From assembly GCF_001618145.1 (NCBI RefSeq), contig NZ_LQNF01000004.1, forward strand, positions 186,001 through 250,000: DNA of 64,000 nt, in the 5' to 3' direction. A program made the position numbers and the translations under genes. This DNA is from Oceanobacillus damuensis (GTDB lineage Bacteria; Bacillota; Bacilli; Bacillales; Amphibacillaceae). Position 1 is the first letter of the stretch; every line of letters begins with the position of its first letter. Shown here piece after piece: positions 62,968 to 64,000 of this stretch. The notes under the pieces are model-generated. The model saw only the letters and a list, made by a program, of their open reading frames with translations. It ran no database searches and had not been told where the DNA came from.

Positions 62968-64000
62968 GTCTATCCTCTCCCCCTAATCCTATTTTAGGAA
63001 TCATAACGGATACTTTAGTGCCTTCTCCTTCTTTACTGTCAATTTGTAATGAACCATTAATCGTTTCGATTGATTCATTCATATTTAAAATTCCAAAATG
63101 GGACGTATCTTTAGCTTTGATCATCTCATGAAATAAAGAAAAGCCAATACCGTAATCTTTCACGCGTAATACTATTTGTTCAGATTGATAGCTTAATAAC
63201 ACATCTACCGAAGCTGTTCCACTATGTTTTATACTATTGGCAATGCTTTCCTGAAAAACATCAAATAAAACCCTTTCCATCATGGTGCTTAGCTCCTCCT
63301 CTTTCCCATGAATTTCAAAGTGAACTAAAACACCATATTCTTCCATCACATCATTTATTTTTTTCCTTAACGCTGCTATTAATCCTACCCGTTCTGTAGG
63401 ATAGGGTCGTAAAGCATAGATGGATTCCCTGACTTCCTTCAAACTCTCACGCAATTTTAAAATACTGCTGGATACGATATGTAATGTTTCCTCCGGATTA
63501 ATCCTGAATTTACGTTCAGCTGTTTCTAAGCTCATTACCGCACCTGCAAGAGATTGGGCGACACCATCATGGATTTCTCTTGCTATTCGGTTTCTCTCCT
63601 CTAAAATTAATCGCTTTTCTTTTTCCTGTATAAGTGCACGTGTTTTTAGCACTATAGCTAGTTGATTGGCAAAAGTTGCAATAGACCTTATATCGTCTTC
63701 TTCAACAAAGCTTTTTGTCCTGCTTCTAGCAAAAATAAACATTCCAATCAGCTCTTTCTCAATAATCAGCGGTGCATAAACAAAAGATTTGAGATTATTC
63801 CCAAAACACAATGATGCAATTCCAATATCTTCTTTGCGATTATTGATCACTATTGGACTTGTTATTGTTTCAAATAATTGATCGATTTCTTTTGATAAAA
63901 TTCTCTCTTTATGTATGTCACCTTGCATATAATGCAGATTCCATATATCTCCTTCCTTTATCCATAAAGCTTCTGCATCTGCGTCGATAAAATCGGGAAA
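62942..64000 (-). CDS. Sensor histidine kinase, GAF + HisKA_3 (5' end outside window)
   Basis: The frame remains open to the window edge, so the N-terminus is missing. The visible protein has a GAF-like sensor part, then the dimerisation box IAREIHDGVAQSLAGAVMSLETA with the phospho-His, and an HATPase_c domain with NSIKHSG (N-box), VKDYGIGF (G1) and GEGTKVSVMIP. No membrane helices are visible in the portion present, consistent with a cytosolic or still-unseen sensor. It pairs with the overlapping response-regulator gene (NreB/LiaS/DegS-like class). Confidence 0.88.
   Translation of the reverse strand, partial: FPDFIDADAEALWIKEGDIWNLHYMQGDIHKERILSKEIDQLFETITSPIVINNRKEDIGIASLCFGNNLKSFVYAPLIIEKELIGMFIFARSRTKSFVEEDDIRSIATFANQLAIVLKTRALIQEKEKRLILEERNRIAREIHDGVAQSLAGAVMSLETAERKFRINPEETLHIVSSSILKLRESLKEVRESIYALRPYPTERVGLIAALRKKINDVMEEYGVLVHFEIHGKEEELSTMMERVLFDVFQESIANSIKHSGTASVDVLLSYQSEQIVLRVKDYGIGFSLFHEMIKAKDTSHFGILNMNESIETINGSLQIDSKEGEGTKVSVMIPKIGLGGEDRHDKCHDSR

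Overview
The window is AT-rich Firmicutes DNA, most like an endospore-forming, probably salt-tolerant member of the Bacillaceae (Oceanobacillus/Virgibacillus/Lentibacillus type; the genus is inferred, not proven). The support is cdaA-cdaR-glmM next to a glmS with a ribozyme leader, sigW-rsiW, a Spo0E-like phosphatase, an S-box leader, the Bacillus-order glgBCDAP operon, a BCCT osmolyte carrier and several well-placed TTG starts. No prophage, insertion sequence or CRISPR array is visible.

Layout. 1-4.0 kb: end of a TetR regulator; a compact ribA-ribD-HAD phosphatase operon that would stop at 5-amino-6-ribitylaminouracil; a GntR regulator. 4.0-4.9 kb: two inverted copies of a structured repeat. 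4.9-10 kb: brnQ, an mtnE-type transaminase, a SAM riboswitch and metNP without metQ, then a crotonase stub and repeats. 10.3-22.2 kb: a lactate-monooxygenase-like enzyme, the glycogen operon glgBCDAP (minus strand) and a divergent type I pullulanase. 22.4-35.1 kb: cadCA, GNAT, PanE-like reductase, BCCT carrier, methyltransferase, two small conserved proteins, arsRBC, DUF72 and a TspO-like protein. 35.1-41.8 kb: flavin monooxygenase pair with a divergent HxlR regulator, nucleoside hydrolase, exported LamG/phosphoesterase and a serine hydrolase. 41.8-43 kb: a type I toxin-antitoxin locus with a 27-residue toxin, not previously delimited by any long ORF. 43-52.9 kb: glmS with ribozyme, S9 peptidase, glmM-cdaR-cdaA, rsiW-sigW, Spo0E-like gene. 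52.9-57.3 kb: mevalonate operon mvaA-mvaK1-mvaD-mvaK2. 57.5-58.5 kb: six tRNAs plus a duplicated piece of tRNA-Thr. 58.8-64 kb: fabI, a secreted subtilase with SLH-like repeats, and a LuxR-type two-component system cut by the window end.

The genes form coherent modules: methionine/SAM, glycogen storage, metal and arsenic efflux, cell-wall amino-sugar supply plus c-di-AMP, envelope stress, and isoprenoid precursor supply. The most unusual items are the 5-A-RU mini-operon, the toxin-antitoxin locus with its self-sequestered ribosome site, and dispersed palindromic repeat families whose stems change sequence between copies while staying self-complementary.
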